Shown here: positions 41,361 to 50,782 of the stretch, in pieces
Position numbering within the stretch: the first letter of the stretch is position 1
Layout of the letters: every line of letters starts with the position of its first letter
Source of the DNA: JBCBRD01 sp039819785
Lineage (GTDB): Bacteria > Pseudomonadota > Alphaproteobacteria > Rhizobiales > Hyphomicrobiaceae
DNA length: 58,214 bases
NCBI GenBank assembly: GCA_039819785.1
Contig: JBCBRH010000027.1
Coordinates: 1 to 58,214 of the forward strand
Direction of reading: 5' to 3'
Program-made: the position numbers and the translations under genes
Notes under the pieces: generated by a model
Told to the model about the DNA's origin: nothing
Databases searched by the model: none
What the model saw: the letters and a program-made list of their open reading frames with translations, nothing else

Positions 41361-42473
41361 ATGGCGACCCATAAACTCCTCCTTCTCCCCGGTGATGGTA
41401 TTGGCGTGGAGGCCATGTCCGAAGTCGAACGCATCATCTCTGTCTTCAACGACATCGGCGGAGACACGTTCGAATTCGAAAAAGATCTCGTCGGCGGAGC
41501 AGCCATAGACGCAATTGGTCAGCCCATCAGCGAAGCTGCAATGAAGGTTGCCGATGAAGCCGATGCTGTCATCTTCGGGGCCGTCGGCGGACCGCAATGG
41601 GACAACGTCGCCTACGACATCCGCCCCGAAGCCGGCCTCCTTCGCTTGCGCAAAGACCTCGACCTCTTCGCAAACCTCCGCCCCGCAATCTGCTACCCAG
41701 CGCTGGCCGATGCCTCTTCGCTCAAACGAGAACTTGTCGAAGGGCTTGACATCCTGATCCTTCGCGAGTTGACCGGCGGGACGTACTTTGGCGAACCCAA
41801 AGAGATGGTCACCTTGGAAGATGGCCAGCAGCGCGCCGTCGACACCACCGTCTACACAACCTTTGAAGTCGAGCGGATCGTCAAAGTCGGTCTCGACCTC
41901 GCGAAAGTCCGCGGCAACAAACTTCACATGGCCGCGAAGTGGAACGTCATGCGCTCCGGCGTCCTGTGGCAGCAGGTCACCAACGCAACGCATAAGTCCT
42001 ACGCGCCCGACGTGGACCTCCACCTGATCCTGGCCGACAACTGCGCCATGCAGCTGATCCGCGATCCAAAACAGTTCGACGTCATCGTCACGGACAACTT
42101 GTTTGGCGACATCCTGTCGGACGAAGCAGCCATGATGACAGGGTCATTGGGAATGCTGCCTTCGGCTTCGCTCGGCGCACCGGATGCAAAAACGGGTAAG
42201 CGCAAATCACTGTATGAACCCGTCCACGGCTCAGCGCCCGATATCGCAGGCCAGGGCCTGGCAAACCCCATCGCAATGATCGCCAGCTTCGCGATGGCCC
42301 TCCGCTACTCCCTGGACCTCACGACGCAGGCCGACATCATTGATGCAGCCATCGCGAACGTGCTGGCCAAGGGCCTGCGCACCGGAGACATCATGCAGGA
42401 TGGCATGACCCAGGTCGGGACCAGCGGCATGGGCGATGCAGTCATCGAGGAACTGAAGGATGCGTTGGCCTAA
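41361..42473 (+). CDS. leuB: 3-isopropylmalate dehydrogenase
   Basis: 370 residues. Oxidative decarboxylation of 3-isopropylmalate in leucine synthesis, NAD-dependent. The N-terminal LLLLPGDGIGVEAMSEVERI, the substrate stretch RPEAGLLRLRKDLDLFANLRP, and the metal-binding NLFGDILSDEAAMMTGSLGMLPSASL are all typical. A C-terminal GTSGMGDAV is conserved. It lies 2.2 kb upstream of asd on the same strand, a common neighbourhood, whereas leuD is 37 kb away. Confidence 0.97.
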   Translation: MATHKLLLLPGDGIGVEAMSEVERIISVFNDIGGDTFEFEKDLVGGAAIDAIGQPISEAAMKVADEADAVIFGAVGGPQWDNVAYDIRPEAGLLRLRKDLDLFANLRPAICYPALADASSLKRELVEGLDILILRELTGGTYFGEPKEMVTLEDGQQRAVDTTVYTTFEVERIVKVGLDLAKVRGNKLHMAAKWNVMRSGVLWQQVTNATHKSYAPDVDLHLILADNCAMQLIRDPKQFDVIVTDNLFGDILSDEAAMMTGSLGMLPSASLGAPDAKTGKRKSLYEPVHGSAPDIAGQGLANPIAMIASFAMALRYSLDLTTQADIIDAAIANVLAKGLRTGDIMQDGMTQVGTSGMGDAVIEELKDALA

Positions 42474-42565
42474 GTCGGTCCACAAAAACGATGTCGACAT
42501 AATTCATGGCGGCCAACACGACGCTGAGCTTGACCGCTCAGTCCGGAACGAAAGAGGTGGCCATA

Positions 42566-43429
42566 ATGGTCAGCAACATGTCTTCGCTGGGTTTTGCGGT
42601 GTCCAACGAGCATGAGCTTCAGGCCTTGGTTGTGAAGCTGGCGGGCGAAGCCTCAGCTGGACTGACGACCTCGGTCGGAGACTACCGGATATGGCGATCG
42701 CGAACGGGGGCGGAGTTGTGGTTCCACGTGGCGAACACTTCGGCCCCGTCCACCGCAGCATCAGCTTCTGGACAAAGCCAACCCGAAGAACGTGAGATCG
42801 TCGGCCTCACACCTTTCTTCGAGGGCAAGAGCTCTGTGCTCGCCAACATCACGACCCGCTTCCAGCGTGACGGCGACACACCCTTCGAAGGCGCCCTGCA
42901 GGCCTGGGTTCTGCCTGCCGCCAACCCATCCAAGTACACGGAAGGAGGCCGCAGCACCGGCACCGCAGATGACGATGACGATGACGGCGTCTACCCCATC
43001 GTTTTCGACTGCGTTGAATATGCAGCCCACGCGGCAAGTACCGCCCCATCGAAATGCAACATCCGCCTCGCCGGTTTCGCCCGCGAGGTTTCAGCCTATC
43101 CGAACGAAGCCGCTTTCGATGAAGCCCAATCCGCCTCACCGCACCCCTTGGCCGCACAATCGTTTTTTCCCGTCGGCATGTTCGCCGCCGCGTCCGGTGA
43201 CAGCCAGTCACCGTCCTCCCACGCGATGTTTGCCGGAGAGGTTCTGGAAACCGCTCAATTCATCAATGAAGAAACCAAAAACCCCTACCAGTGGATGCTT
43301 GTGAAAAGCCTGGAAGCGACGTTTGACGTCGTCGCTGACCCATCGTGTATCACCGGCACCGTTGAACCCGGCGCGATCGTGCAGGTCGCCTGTTGGATGT
43401 TCGGACGCATCCTGCCGGAAACCACCTGA
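42566..43429 (+). CDS. Conserved hypothetical protein downstream of leuB
   Basis: 287 residues from the ATG at 42566 (AGAGG at a spacing of 8); the frame is open from 42506. A soluble, mixed alpha/beta protein with an Asp run (DDDDDDG type, about residues 131-137) and a core of YPIVFDCVEYAAHAAS and FINEETKNPYQWMLVKSLEATFDVVADP. No signal peptide or known catalytic motif. I do not recognise the family. Confidence 0.7.
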   Translation: MVSNMSSLGFAVSNEHELQALVVKLAGEASAGLTTSVGDYRIWRSRTGAELWFHVANTSAPSTAASASGQSQPEEREIVGLTPFFEGKSSVLANITTRFQRDGDTPFEGALQAWVLPAANPSKYTEGGRSTGTADDDDDDGVYPIVFDCVEYAAHAASTAPSKCNIRLAGFAREVSAYPNEAAFDEAQSASPHPLAAQSFFPVGMFAAASGDSQSPSSHAMFAGEVLETAQFINEETKNPYQWMLVKSLEATFDVVADPSCITGTVEPGAIVQVACWMFGRILPETT

Positions 43430-43438
43430 CAGGTCCCC

Positions 43439-43969
43439 TCACACAACGAGGTTCTGCGCCAAGATGGGATCACCACCGGCCACCGCATCCTCACCGCATG
43501 TGGACGGTTTCTCTTTCAGCCAGCCCCTTGCGGTCCAGTCGCGAACGGCATCCTGCGGCTTGGCGGCGGCCTCTCCTGGAGACCGGGCAACAAAATAGAA
43601 TTCGAAACAATTGGAACTGGTCCGTTTGACGCGGAAACATCCGCCCGTGGGATCTTGATCGTAGATGGTGCAAAACGACCCGCCTCGGACAGACCAGCGG
43701 CCGGCACTCCGGCGGAATGGCTCTGTATATTCGAGACTGCCATCAGCCGCGTAGCGTTCGGAAAAGCTGCGTTTGTCGCGATAGTGTCCGTCAATGACCC
43801 GCCCGCCGAACGTCGCCTGGATATCATCGGCAGGCAGCCACCCCCAGGCTTCGCGAGCCCAGGCGGACGGAGTAAGGTCTGCGCACACGCCAAACCATAA
43901 GCCAAGACAAAGACTAAAAAGACCACCGCGAAGCAGCCGAACACGCACGGACAGCATCTCAAACCTCAT
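43439..43969 (-). CDS. Exported DUF995-like protein
   Basis: 176 residues. Signal peptide to about residue 38. The mature domain matches DUF995: GWLPADDIQATFGGRVIDGHYRDKRSFSERYAADGS, then RSAGRWSVRGGSFCTIYDQDPTGGCFRVKRTSSNCFEFYF (in parts). Four Cys are in the domain, several in the FCT...GGCF...NCFEF pattern. DUF995 proteins occur mainly in rhizobia and their relatives, and their function is unknown. It faces a DUF4174 gene on the opposite strand, divergently transcribed. Confidence 0.83.
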   Translation of the reverse strand: MRFEMLSVRVRLLRGGLFSLCLGLWFGVCADLTPSAWAREAWGWLPADDIQATFGGRVIDGHYRDKRSFSERYAADGSLEYTEPFRRSAGRWSVRGGSFCTIYDQDPTGGCFRVKRTSSNCFEFYFVARSPGEAAAKPQDAVRDWTARGWLKEKPSTCGEDAVAGGDPILAQNLVV

Positions 43970-44046
43970 CGATCAAAGTCGGCACGTTGACGGCCAGGAA
44001 GCAGGCGGTCACACCATCAAAACTCAACCATGGAAAAGGCGCTCTC

Positions 44047-44535
44047 ATGACCAGCCGTTTTTCCCGTCGATGCCTTCGCCGCCGGGTCAGCGCCACAGCA
44101 GCAGCCATACTCCTGACCGGCACATGGCTTACCGAAGCCATCATTCCCGACACCCTTATTCCACAAGCCGAGGCCATGAAAACCTACCAATGGCGCAATC
44201 GCCCGTTGCTGGTGTTCGCACCGTCGTCGTCTGACCCCCGGCTCAAAAAGCAACAGCAGGTCGTCTCGGCATCAAGAGCCGGCTTCAAGGACCGCGACAT
44301 GGTCATCGTTTACATCACAGGCAGCAACGTTTCAGCGGCGTTGGGTCCCTCGCCGGGAATGTCGGCCGCGGCCTTGCGCAAACGTTATTCCATCGGACAA
44401 AATGATTTCCGCGCCATCCTGGTCGGCAAAGACGGCGGCACCAAAAAAAGCAGTTCGAACCCGCTTTCGGCCGGACAACTGTTTCCTCTGATCGACGCGA
44501 TGCCCATGCGCCAACAAGAGTTGCGCAGCCGCTAG
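44047..44535 (+). CDS. Exported DUF4174 protein
   Basis: 162 residues from the ATG at 44047 (AAGGCG upstream). Signal peptide to about residue 43. The DUF4174 domain is evident in YQWRNRPLLVFAPSSSDPRLKKQQ, then DRDMVIVYI, LRKRYSIGQNDFRAILVGKDGGTKK and the final SAGQLFPLIDAMPMRQQELR. The fold is thioredoxin-like, but there is no CxxC, so it should not be redox active. It is divergent from the DUF995 gene; both are exported. Confidence 0.87.
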   Translation: MTSRFSRRCLRRRVSATAAAILLTGTWLTEAIIPDTLIPQAEAMKTYQWRNRPLLVFAPSSSDPRLKKQQQVVSASRAGFKDRDMVIVYITGSNVSAALGPSPGMSAAALRKRYSIGQNDFRAILVGKDGGTKKSSSNPLSAGQLFPLIDAMPMRQQELRSR

Positions 44536-44711
44536 GCCCAGTCGCATGTCGGGCTTCAACAAGCAGCGTCCGGCTGGAGGAAAGTGTCTCACCTTCGCGG
44601 AAACGGCCACGCATTGTCACAAGCTCGCAAACGCAGTAGATGACGACACACTCCTCACAACTTGACCGCAAGCGACCTGCCACCGGGCGTGTGCGAACGA
44701 AGGACACCAAA

Positions 44712-45740
44712 ATGGGTTACACCGTCGCCATCGTTGGCGCGACCGGCAACGTCGGCCGAGAAATGCTGAACGTACTCGCCGACCGGAAATTCCCTGTCGA
44801 TACCATCATACCGCTCGCATCCCGGCGCTCTGTGGGAACCGAAGTCTCGTTCGGCGATCGGACGCTGAAATGCCGCGATCTTGAGACCTACGACTTCTCC
44901 CAGGCCGATTTCTGCCTGATGTCCGCAGGCTCGACCGTGTCACGCGAGTGGTCGCCCAAAATCGGCTCGAAGGGCTGCATCGTCATCGATAACTCGTCGT
45001 GCTGGCGTTATGACCAGGATGTCCCACTCGTCGTGCCCGAGGTGAATCCTGAAGCGCTGATGGGCTACAAGCAAAAGTACATCATCGCCAACCCCAACTG
45101 CTCAACGGCCCAACTCGTGCTGGCACTCAAGCCGCTCCATGATGCAGCCAAAATCAGCCGCGTTGTCGTTTCGACCTACCAGTCCGTTTCAGGTGCTGGA
45201 AAAGATGCGATGGACGAATTGTGGGCTCAAACCAAAGGCAACTTCGTGCCCGGCCAGGAAGTGGCGCCTGAGAAGTTCCCCAAACAAATCGCCTTCAACT
45301 GCATTCCCCACATCGATGTATTCATGGAAGACGGATACACCAAGGAGGAATGGAAGATGATGGCCGAGACCAAGAAGATGATCGATACATCGATCAAGCT
45401 CTCCGCAACCTGTGTCCGGGTTCCCGTCTTCGTCGGCCATGCCGAAGCCGTCAACATAGAATTTGAAAACCCCATGTCAGCGGACGAAGCCCGTGACATC
45501 CTCCGCAACGCGCCCGGGCTAAGCGTCGTCGATCGCCGCGAAACCGGCGGTTACGTCACTCCGGTTGAAGCAGCTGGCGAGTACACCACCTACGTGTCGC
45601 GCATTCGCGAAGACGCGACCGTCGAAAATGGCATCGCTCTGTGGGTGGTCTCAGACAATCTGTTGAAGGGCGCCGCACTCAACACTGTCCAGATCGCGGA
45701 AACGATGATTGAACGTCAATATTTCGACGATGCTGCGTGA
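44712..45740 (+). CDS. asd: Aspartate-semialdehyde dehydrogenase
   Basis: 342 residues. NADP-dependent reduction of aspartyl phosphate at the branch point of lysine, threonine and methionine synthesis. VAIVGATGNVGREM binds the nucleotide, the catalytic Cys is in NPNCSTAQLVLALKPL, and the His is in the C-terminal half (CVRVPVFVGHAEAVN). The ATG at 44712 has AAGGA at a spacing of 8; the frame is open to 44640 without conservation. dapB, dapF and asd are dispersed in this window. Confidence 0.96.
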   Translation: MGYTVAIVGATGNVGREMLNVLADRKFPVDTIIPLASRRSVGTEVSFGDRTLKCRDLETYDFSQADFCLMSAGSTVSREWSPKIGSKGCIVIDNSSCWRYDQDVPLVVPEVNPEALMGYKQKYIIANPNCSTAQLVLALKPLHDAAKISRVVVSTYQSVSGAGKDAMDELWAQTKGNFVPGQEVAPEKFPKQIAFNCIPHIDVFMEDGYTKEEWKMMAETKKMIDTSIKLSATCVRVPVFVGHAEAVNIEFENPMSADEARDILRNAPGLSVVDRRETGGYVTPVEAAGEYTTYVSRIREDATVENGIALWVVSDNLLKGAALNTVQIAETMIERQYFDDAA

Positions 45741-45855
45741 GGCCACAGCGTAAGGAAGCAAGACAGCCTCCGCTGCAGGTCAATCAACCACGTCCAAATA
45801 TCGGGAATTTCATGGACAGCTGAGAAGAAACACTTATCCGCGGCAAACCGGCTAG

Positions 45856-46407
45856 CTACTTCTTCGGAGACCGCTTCTTGGCCGTCCGACTCTTCGGAGC
45901 CCTTTTAGCGGCAGCAGAGCCTGGCTTCGTCACAGTCTTACCGGCCTCATCAAGACCACCCAGGATCGAGACGATATTCACCAGCGCATCCAAGAACCCT
46001 TTGCGTTCCTGGCTTGGGATCGCTTCGAGAATGCGTTCATCGACACGTTCCACAAGCGGCCCTGCAAAGCTGAGGGCGCGACGCCCTTCCTCGGTAAGCT
46101 TCACCGCATATGCACGCGCGTCTTCCTTCGTCCGGCGCCGCTGGATAAGCCCTTTTTTCAACATCCGGCGGACGATGTCAGCCAGCGTCGAACGGTCAAT
46201 GCCAGTCATTTCAACCAGATCGGTTTGGCTAGCACCTTCGCGCCGTGAAATCGAAACCAGCACCGCGAATTGCCTCGCCGTGAGGTCTGCACCCGCCATT
46301 TCGGCCTGAAACACGTCGGTGGCGCACTGCCCCACACGATGCAGCAAATGCATCGGCGACTTCTCGATCTCAATGTCTGGACAAGCCAGGGGCTGCTGCT
46401 TTGCCAT
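45856..46407 (-). CDS. MarR family transcriptional regulator
   Basis: 183 residues. The winged-helix domain (about 35-140) has GADLTARQFAVLVSI, GASQTDLVEMTGIDRSTLADIVRRMLKKGLI, and the wing RRRTKEDARAYAVKLTEEGR, all typical of MarR. The C-terminal 30 residues are Lys/Arg/Ala/Pro-rich, unusual for the family, and may increase DNA affinity or link to another protein. It points away from the yciB pair, whose 5' side is 270 bases away. Ligand unknown. Confidence 0.93.
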   Translation of the reverse strand: MAKQQPLACPDIEIEKSPMHLLHRVGQCATDVFQAEMAGADLTARQFAVLVSISRREGASQTDLVEMTGIDRSTLADIVRRMLKKGLIQRRRTKEDARAYAVKLTEEGRRALSFAGPLVERVDERILEAIPSQERKGFLDALVNIVSILGGLDEAGKTVTKPGSAAAKRAPKSRTAKKRSPKK

Positions 46408-46673
46408 TTTTTACTTGCTTCTTTCTCAGCGGGTCACTCAGCCGGCATCCGGTCTGAGGCGTCTACGCTATCTCACCGGCGTAGCGATGAACTCATCTTC
46501 GTCCTTTCGAAGAAGGTCTAATTCGAAGCAAACACAATACGAATCTCAAGCAGTCGTCCAGTGGTAATCCCCATTGATCACATAAATTGTATTAAAGACT
46601 GCTCCAATAACTGACGCTTAGTCTTATCATCTGTAGGATGATTATAAGTGTACGTGAAATTTTCGCACTGCAC
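46408..46673. other. AT-richer intergenic region upstream of the MarR gene
   Basis: The region is visibly lower in GC than its surroundings, particularly from 46500 to 46660. It holds the MarR promoter and the 3' side of the first yciB gene. No gene or clear operator was found. Confidence 0.35.
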
Positions 46674-47285
46674 TTATGACTGCGGCGGTTTAAGCTCGTG
46701 TCGCTTAAGGAGTCCGACCTGCGATATTGCAAAGATGAGGGTCAACGGCATGATTCCGAAAAGTTTGAATCCGATCCAGAACTCGTTCGAGAACGATCGC
46801 CACACAACTTCGTTTAGTACCGCTAAAACAACGAAAAAACAGGCCCAACGGAAAGTGAGCAGCCGCCAGCCGTCCTCGGTCAACGAAAAGACTTCACCGA
46901 ACAGGTATTTCAACAGGGATTGACCGAAATACAGTCCACCGAACAACACGGTTGCAAAAATCGTGTTCACGATCGTCGGTTTGATTTTGATGAATAGATC
47001 ATCTTCGAGCAATAGTGTCAGACCGCCAAAAACGAGGATAAATGCGCCACTCACCAGTGGCATGACTGGCACTCTTCCAAACAAGAACCAGGAGGCTGTT
47101 AGCGCTATTGCGGTGGCCGCCATAAACCATGCGGTGCCAACGAATATTCCGTATTGCGAATTGACGAAAAAGAAGACAACAAGCGGCCCGAGTTCAAGCA
47201 ACATTTTGCCAAGAGGCGGCTCTGCGGGAACGTTGTTTTGCTCAGCCTCGTCAGAGGTTTGGGATAGGCCAGTTCGTTCGCTCAT
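46674..47285 (-). CDS. yciB: Septation protein A family (YciB), lower-GC copy
   Basis: 203 residues with about five or six membrane spans. YciB/IspZ marks are LGPLVVFFFVNSQYG at the first helix, FGRVPVMPLVSGAFILVFGGLTLL, RWACFFVVLAVLNEVVWR and FKLFGIMPLTLIFAISQ. These inner-membrane proteins are linked to cell-envelope synthesis and septation. It is shorter than the copy at 47552 and lower in GC, so it may be of separate origin rather than a recent duplicate. It follows the other copy on the same strand with a tandem-repeat leader between them. Confidence 0.9.
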   Translation of the reverse strand: MSERTGLSQTSDEAEQNNVPAEPPLGKMLLELGPLVVFFFVNSQYGIFVGTAWFMAATAIALTASWFLFGRVPVMPLVSGAFILVFGGLTLLLEDDLFIKIKPTIVNTIFATVLFGGLYFGQSLLKYLFGEVFSLTEDGWRLLTFRWACFFVVLAVLNEVVWRSFSNEFWIGFKLFGIMPLTLIFAISQVGLLKRHELKPPQS

Positions 47286-47311
47286 CTAAGCCACTTTCTT
47301 ATGTAACGTCT

Positions 47312-47425
47312 TGCGGGACGCGAGCTGACACGTCGTGCGGGACGCGCGCAGAAAATCGTGCGGGACGCGCGCTAAAACATCATGTGGGAAGCGCGCTGAC
47401 ACCTCGTGCGGTGCGTGCGCTCGCA
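47312..47425. repeat. 24-bp tandem repeat between two yciB genes
   Basis: Five units, beginning TGCGGGACGCG at 47312, 47336 and 47359, TGTGGGAAGCG at 47383 and TGCGGTGCGTG at 47407, spaced 24, 23, 24 and 24 bases. Between them runs a variable GCTGACACC-like segment. There are no spacers of CRISPR type. It is in the leader of the first yciB gene (minus strand), so copy number could affect its expression. Confidence 0.85.
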
Positions 47426-47551
47426 CCACTTCGCGACGCAAAGCAACGCGGAGTTAAGGCAAAGCAAACTGCCCGCTGGTTCCGCAACACCTCGGCACCA
47501 TTGCATTCAAAGCTGACAATTTCCAACAGGCAATGTCAGCAGCCATCGGGC

Positions 47552-48247
47552 TCAGACCGTCGCCGGGATGCCCGCCTTACCGCTGTCAGTCCCTTTTGCG
47601 ATGTTCGGGTCATCGACACGATACTTCTGCATCAGCCGCGTCATCCACCAGGCGTAGAGGCCGGTCAGCGGCATAACCACCACCACTTTGAACATGACCC
47701 ACACGTTGAGGCCATCTGTCTCCCAACCGAGCAGATTGTATTGCTCAGAGTGCCAGAAACCGATCCGAATGGCTTCGTTTGCCGCTGCCAGGAACAAGAA
47801 CAGGTAAATAAAGCTTTTCGTAAACTTCCGCCAACCTTCTGCGGAGTAATGAAAAGTCTTTCCAAACGTGTACTTGAAGAAATTCTTGTCCATGGCCAAG
47901 CCGGCCATAAGGAACAGTGCAAACACACCGTTGAACAATGTGACTTTCAACTGAACCCACATAGGATCGTCGTAATACAGTGAAATTCCGCTAAAGATCA
48001 GGGTAATCCCACCTGCGATCAGCGCAAACATCGGCAAGCGTCGTAAGACCACCCACATCACAATGAGAGACAGGATTGTCGTGCCGATCAGCGACCAGAT
48101 GCCAGCGGTCACCCCAAAGGTTGCGTTCACAAGGAACAAGGTCACCAATGGGCCGAACTCACTGAGAATGTTGACTGTTTGCTCAGCGTTGAACGGGTAT
48201 AGCCGCTCCATAAGCGGCTTTTTTTCTGAGGTTGCGGTCGTCGCCAT
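47552..48247 (-). CDS. yciB: Septation protein A family (YciB)
   Basis: 231 residues with about six membrane spans. The family motifs are LSEFGPLVTLFLVNATFG, RRLPMFALIAGGITLIFSGISL, KPTFFNGVFALFLMAG-like segments, KFTKSFIYLFLFLAAANEAIRI and FKVVVVMPLTGLYAWW. It lies 64 bases after ftsY on the same strand. dapF-mtaB-ftsY-yciB is a neighbourhood I associate with alphaproteobacteria. Confidence 0.93.
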   Translation of the reverse strand: MATTATSEKKPLMERLYPFNAEQTVNILSEFGPLVTLFLVNATFGVTAGIWSLIGTTILSLIVMWVVLRRLPMFALIAGGITLIFSGISLYYDDPMWVQLKVTLFNGVFALFLMAGLAMDKNFFKYTFGKTFHYSAEGWRKFTKSFIYLFLFLAAANEAIRIGFWHSEQYNLLGWETDGLNVWVMFKVVVVMPLTGLYAWWMTRLMQKYRVDDPNIAKGTDSGKAGIPATV

Positions 48248-48311
48248 GCTGTCGTGTGTCCCCTGTGATTTCCACGAACATCAGTCCGCTGCGTTCATCG
48301 GCTACCGTTAG

Positions 48312-49484
48312 TTAGGAAGCCGCGATCGCTTTCGCAAATTCCGCCGGCCCAAAGGGCTGCAAGTCGTCGATACCCTCACCAACCCCTACAGCATGGATCG
48401 GAAGTTTGAACTTTTCCGAAATGGCAACGAGAATGCCGCCGCGCGCCGTACCATCAATCTTGGTCATCACCAATCCGGTAACATTGGCACGGTCCCGGAA
48501 GGCTTCAACCTGCTGAAGCGCGTTCTGACCAGTCGTTGCATCTAGAACCAACAATGTGTCATGCGGTGCATCGGGCTCGAGTTTCTGGATCACTCGAACC
48601 ACTTTTTCGAGCTCTTCCATTAACACTTGCTTGTTCTGCAGCCGTCCGGCGGTATCGATCAGTAGGACATCCGCACCTGATTCTTTGGCTCTTTTTACGG
48701 CATCGAAGGCCAATCCGGATGAGTCAGCACCGACAGACCGCGACACAACTTCGCAACCTGTCCGTTCACCCCAGACCTTGAGTTGGTCGATTGCTGCGGC
48801 GCGAAACGTATCACCGGCCGCCAACATAACAGACAAACCCTGTGACCGATACGTTGCGGCCAGCTTGCCGATCGTCGTCGTTTTCCCGGTTCCGTTCACA
48901 CCCACCATCAAAATGACGTGCGGCTTACGTGACGGCTCGATGACCAGCGGCTTCGCAACGGGCGTTAACACCCGCTCGACTTCATCCACCAGCACCTTCC
49001 GGACATCTTCAGGCGTCAATCCTTTGTCGACGCGGGACTTGGACAACGCAGATGTTACCCGCTCTGCTGTCGTGACCCCCAGATCTGCCTGAATCAATAG
49101 ATCTTCGAAGTCTTCCAGTGTTTGCGGATCAAGTTTTGTCTTTGTGAAAAGCCCGGTGATACCGCCTGTCAGCTGGCCGGATGTCTTGGCAAGCCCCGAT
49201 TTGAGCTTGGAAAACCAGCTTTGTTTCGGTGCGGTGTCAGGTGCAGAGGAGGTCTCTGAGTCTGTCGCTGCAGCCTCTTGCCCGGCTGCCTCGGTTTCAA
49301 TCGCCCCCGCCGCATCAACGGAATCTCCGTCGTCGAAAGCTTCGTGCTCTTCGCGGCCGACAGTTTCCGCCCCTGCCACCTTGGCCGGCTGGTCAGCCAC
49401 CTCCCCGGTCTCGCCGCCCTTGCCGAACAAACGGCCGAACATACCGGGAGACTTGCCCTTGCCCTGGTCTTTGCCATCACTCAT
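48312..49484 (-). CDS. ftsY: Signal recognition particle receptor FtsY
   Basis: 390 residues. SRP receptor GTPase that works with Ffh to bring nascent membrane proteins to the translocon. After an acidic Ala/Glu-rich A domain (about 1-110), the NG domain begins, with Walker A VGVNGTGKTTTIGKLA, DTFRAAAIDQLKVW, DTAGRLQNKQVLMEEL and the NKIDG-type TKIDGTARGG. The ATG overlaps the mtaB stop by one base (TGATG), so translation is coupled. Ffh is encoded in the same window at 55526. Confidence 0.96.
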   Translation of the reverse strand: MSDGKDQGKGKSPGMFGRLFGKGGETGEVADQPAKVAGAETVGREEHEAFDDGDSVDAAGAIETEAAGQEAAATDSETSSAPDTAPKQSWFSKLKSGLAKTSGQLTGGITGLFTKTKLDPQTLEDFEDLLIQADLGVTTAERVTSALSKSRVDKGLTPEDVRKVLVDEVERVLTPVAKPLVIEPSRKPHVILMVGVNGTGKTTTIGKLAATYRSQGLSVMLAAGDTFRAAAIDQLKVWGERTGCEVVSRSVGADSSGLAFDAVKRAKESGADVLLIDTAGRLQNKQVLMEELEKVVRVIQKLEPDAPHDTLLVLDATTGQNALQQVEAFRDRANVTGLVMTKIDGTARGGILVAISEKFKLPIHAVGVGEGIDDLQPFGPAEFAKAIAAS

Positions 49485-50782
49485 CACACAGGCTCTTCCA
49501 CAGCAATGCGTCCTTGCAGACAACTGCCATCGTGTGTTTCCAGTGTCATGGCGTGAATGGTTCCGGGCTGAAACGTCATGTGGTCTTCGGGTCCGTTCGG
49601 ACTGTCTAACGGAAACCGAACTTCGCTGAACTGTGGCGTTCGGCCCCGCCCGACGGTTTCCATCAAAACCGGCACTGTTTTCCCAACCAGCTGATCAAGA
49701 TGAAGGCCGAGCGCTGCCTTGCCCTCCTCACGCAGGATTGCCGCCCGCGCCTTGATGACATCGCGCGTCAGTTGCGGCATCCGCGCAGCAGGCGTGCCGT
49801 TTCGTGGTGAAAATGGAAACACATGACAATGCGTCAAACCGCAGTCACCAATCAGGCGTCGCGAATTCTCAAACATCTCGTCCGTCTCGGTCGGGAACCC
49901 GGCAATAATATCGGCTCCGAAGACGATGTCGGGCCGCAACCGGCGGGCTTCGTCACAAAAAGCAACGGCCTGCGCACGGGAATGGCGACGCTTCATACGT
50001 TTGAGGATTATATCGTCGCCAGCCTGAAGCGACAGATGCAGATGCGGCATCAACCGCTCCTCTTCGGCCAGCGCCCGCATCAAATCAGCATCGGCCTCCA
50101 CCTGATCAATCGACGACAGACGCAGTCGCTTGAGCTGAGGGACATGCTTCAGCACCGCACGGACAAGCCGCCCGAGCTTGGGTTCTCCGGGAAGGTCGCC
50201 GCCGTAAGACGTCATGTCGACGCCCGTCAGAACGACTTCGGTATAGCCCGCATCAACGAGCCCCTGAACCTCTTGCACCACGTCACCCATCGGCACGGAG
50301 CGCGATGGCCCGCGACCAAACGGGATGATGCAAAACGTACAGCGGTGATCACAGCCATTTTGCACCTGGACATAGGCCCTCGCCCGCGTCCCAAAAGTCT
50401 CGATCATATGCGCCGCAGTCTCGCGCACACTCATGATGTCGTTCACGACCACACGTTCGAGCCCATCCGTTGCGAGCCCGACAAATGTTTCCGAAAGCAT
50501 CTTCTCGCCATTGCCGATGACGTGGTCGACCTCGGCCAGATCGCTGAATCGCTCTGGATCAATTTGCGCCGCACACCCGGTAACAACGATGCGCCGGTCA
50601 GGGCGTTCACGCCGCAATCGCCGAATGGTCTGCGAGGCCTGTCGAACCGCTTCGCCCGTCACCGCGCATGTATTCACGATGACCGTATCTGTGAGACCGG
50701 CATCATCGGCATGGCGGCGCATCACCTCGCTCTCATAGGTATTGAGGCGGCAGCCCAGCGTGATGATTTCTGTTTTAGACAT
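49484..50782 (-). CDS. mtaB: tRNA methylthiotransferase MtaB
   Basis: 432 residues. Radical-SAM enzyme that adds a methylthio group at N6-threonylcarbamoyladenosine 37. N-terminal cluster Cys are in LGCRLN, VNTCAVT and GCAAQ; the radical-SAM site is CDHRCTFC, followed by IIPFGRGPSRS. The TRAM-like C-terminus ends near the stop. The start overlaps the dapF stop by 8 bases. Operon dapF-mtaB-ftsY. Confidence 0.94.
   Translation of the reverse strand: MSKTEIITLGCRLNTYESEVMRRHADDAGLTDTVIVNTCAVTGEAVRQASQTIRRLRRERPDRRIVVTGCAAQIDPERFSDLAEVDHVIGNGEKMLSETFVGLATDGLERVVVNDIMSVRETAAHMIETFGTRARAYVQVQNGCDHRCTFCIIPFGRGPSRSVPMGDVVQEVQGLVDAGYTEVVLTGVDMTSYGGDLPGEPKLGRLVRAVLKHVPQLKRLRLSSIDQVEADADLMRALAEEERLMPHLHLSLQAGDDIILKRMKRRHSRAQAVAFCDEARRLRPDIVFGADIIAGFPTETDEMFENSRRLIGDCGLTHCHVFPFSPRNGTPAARMPQLTRDVIKARAAILREEGKAALGLHLDQLVGKTVPVLMETVGRGRTPQFSEVRFPLDSPNGPEDHMTFQPGTIHAMTLETHDGSCLQGRIAVEEPV

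Noticed and set aside
47312..47425. Repeat array considered as CRISPR
   Set aside because: The units are 23-24 bases directly adjacent, without spacers, so it is a plain tandem repeat.
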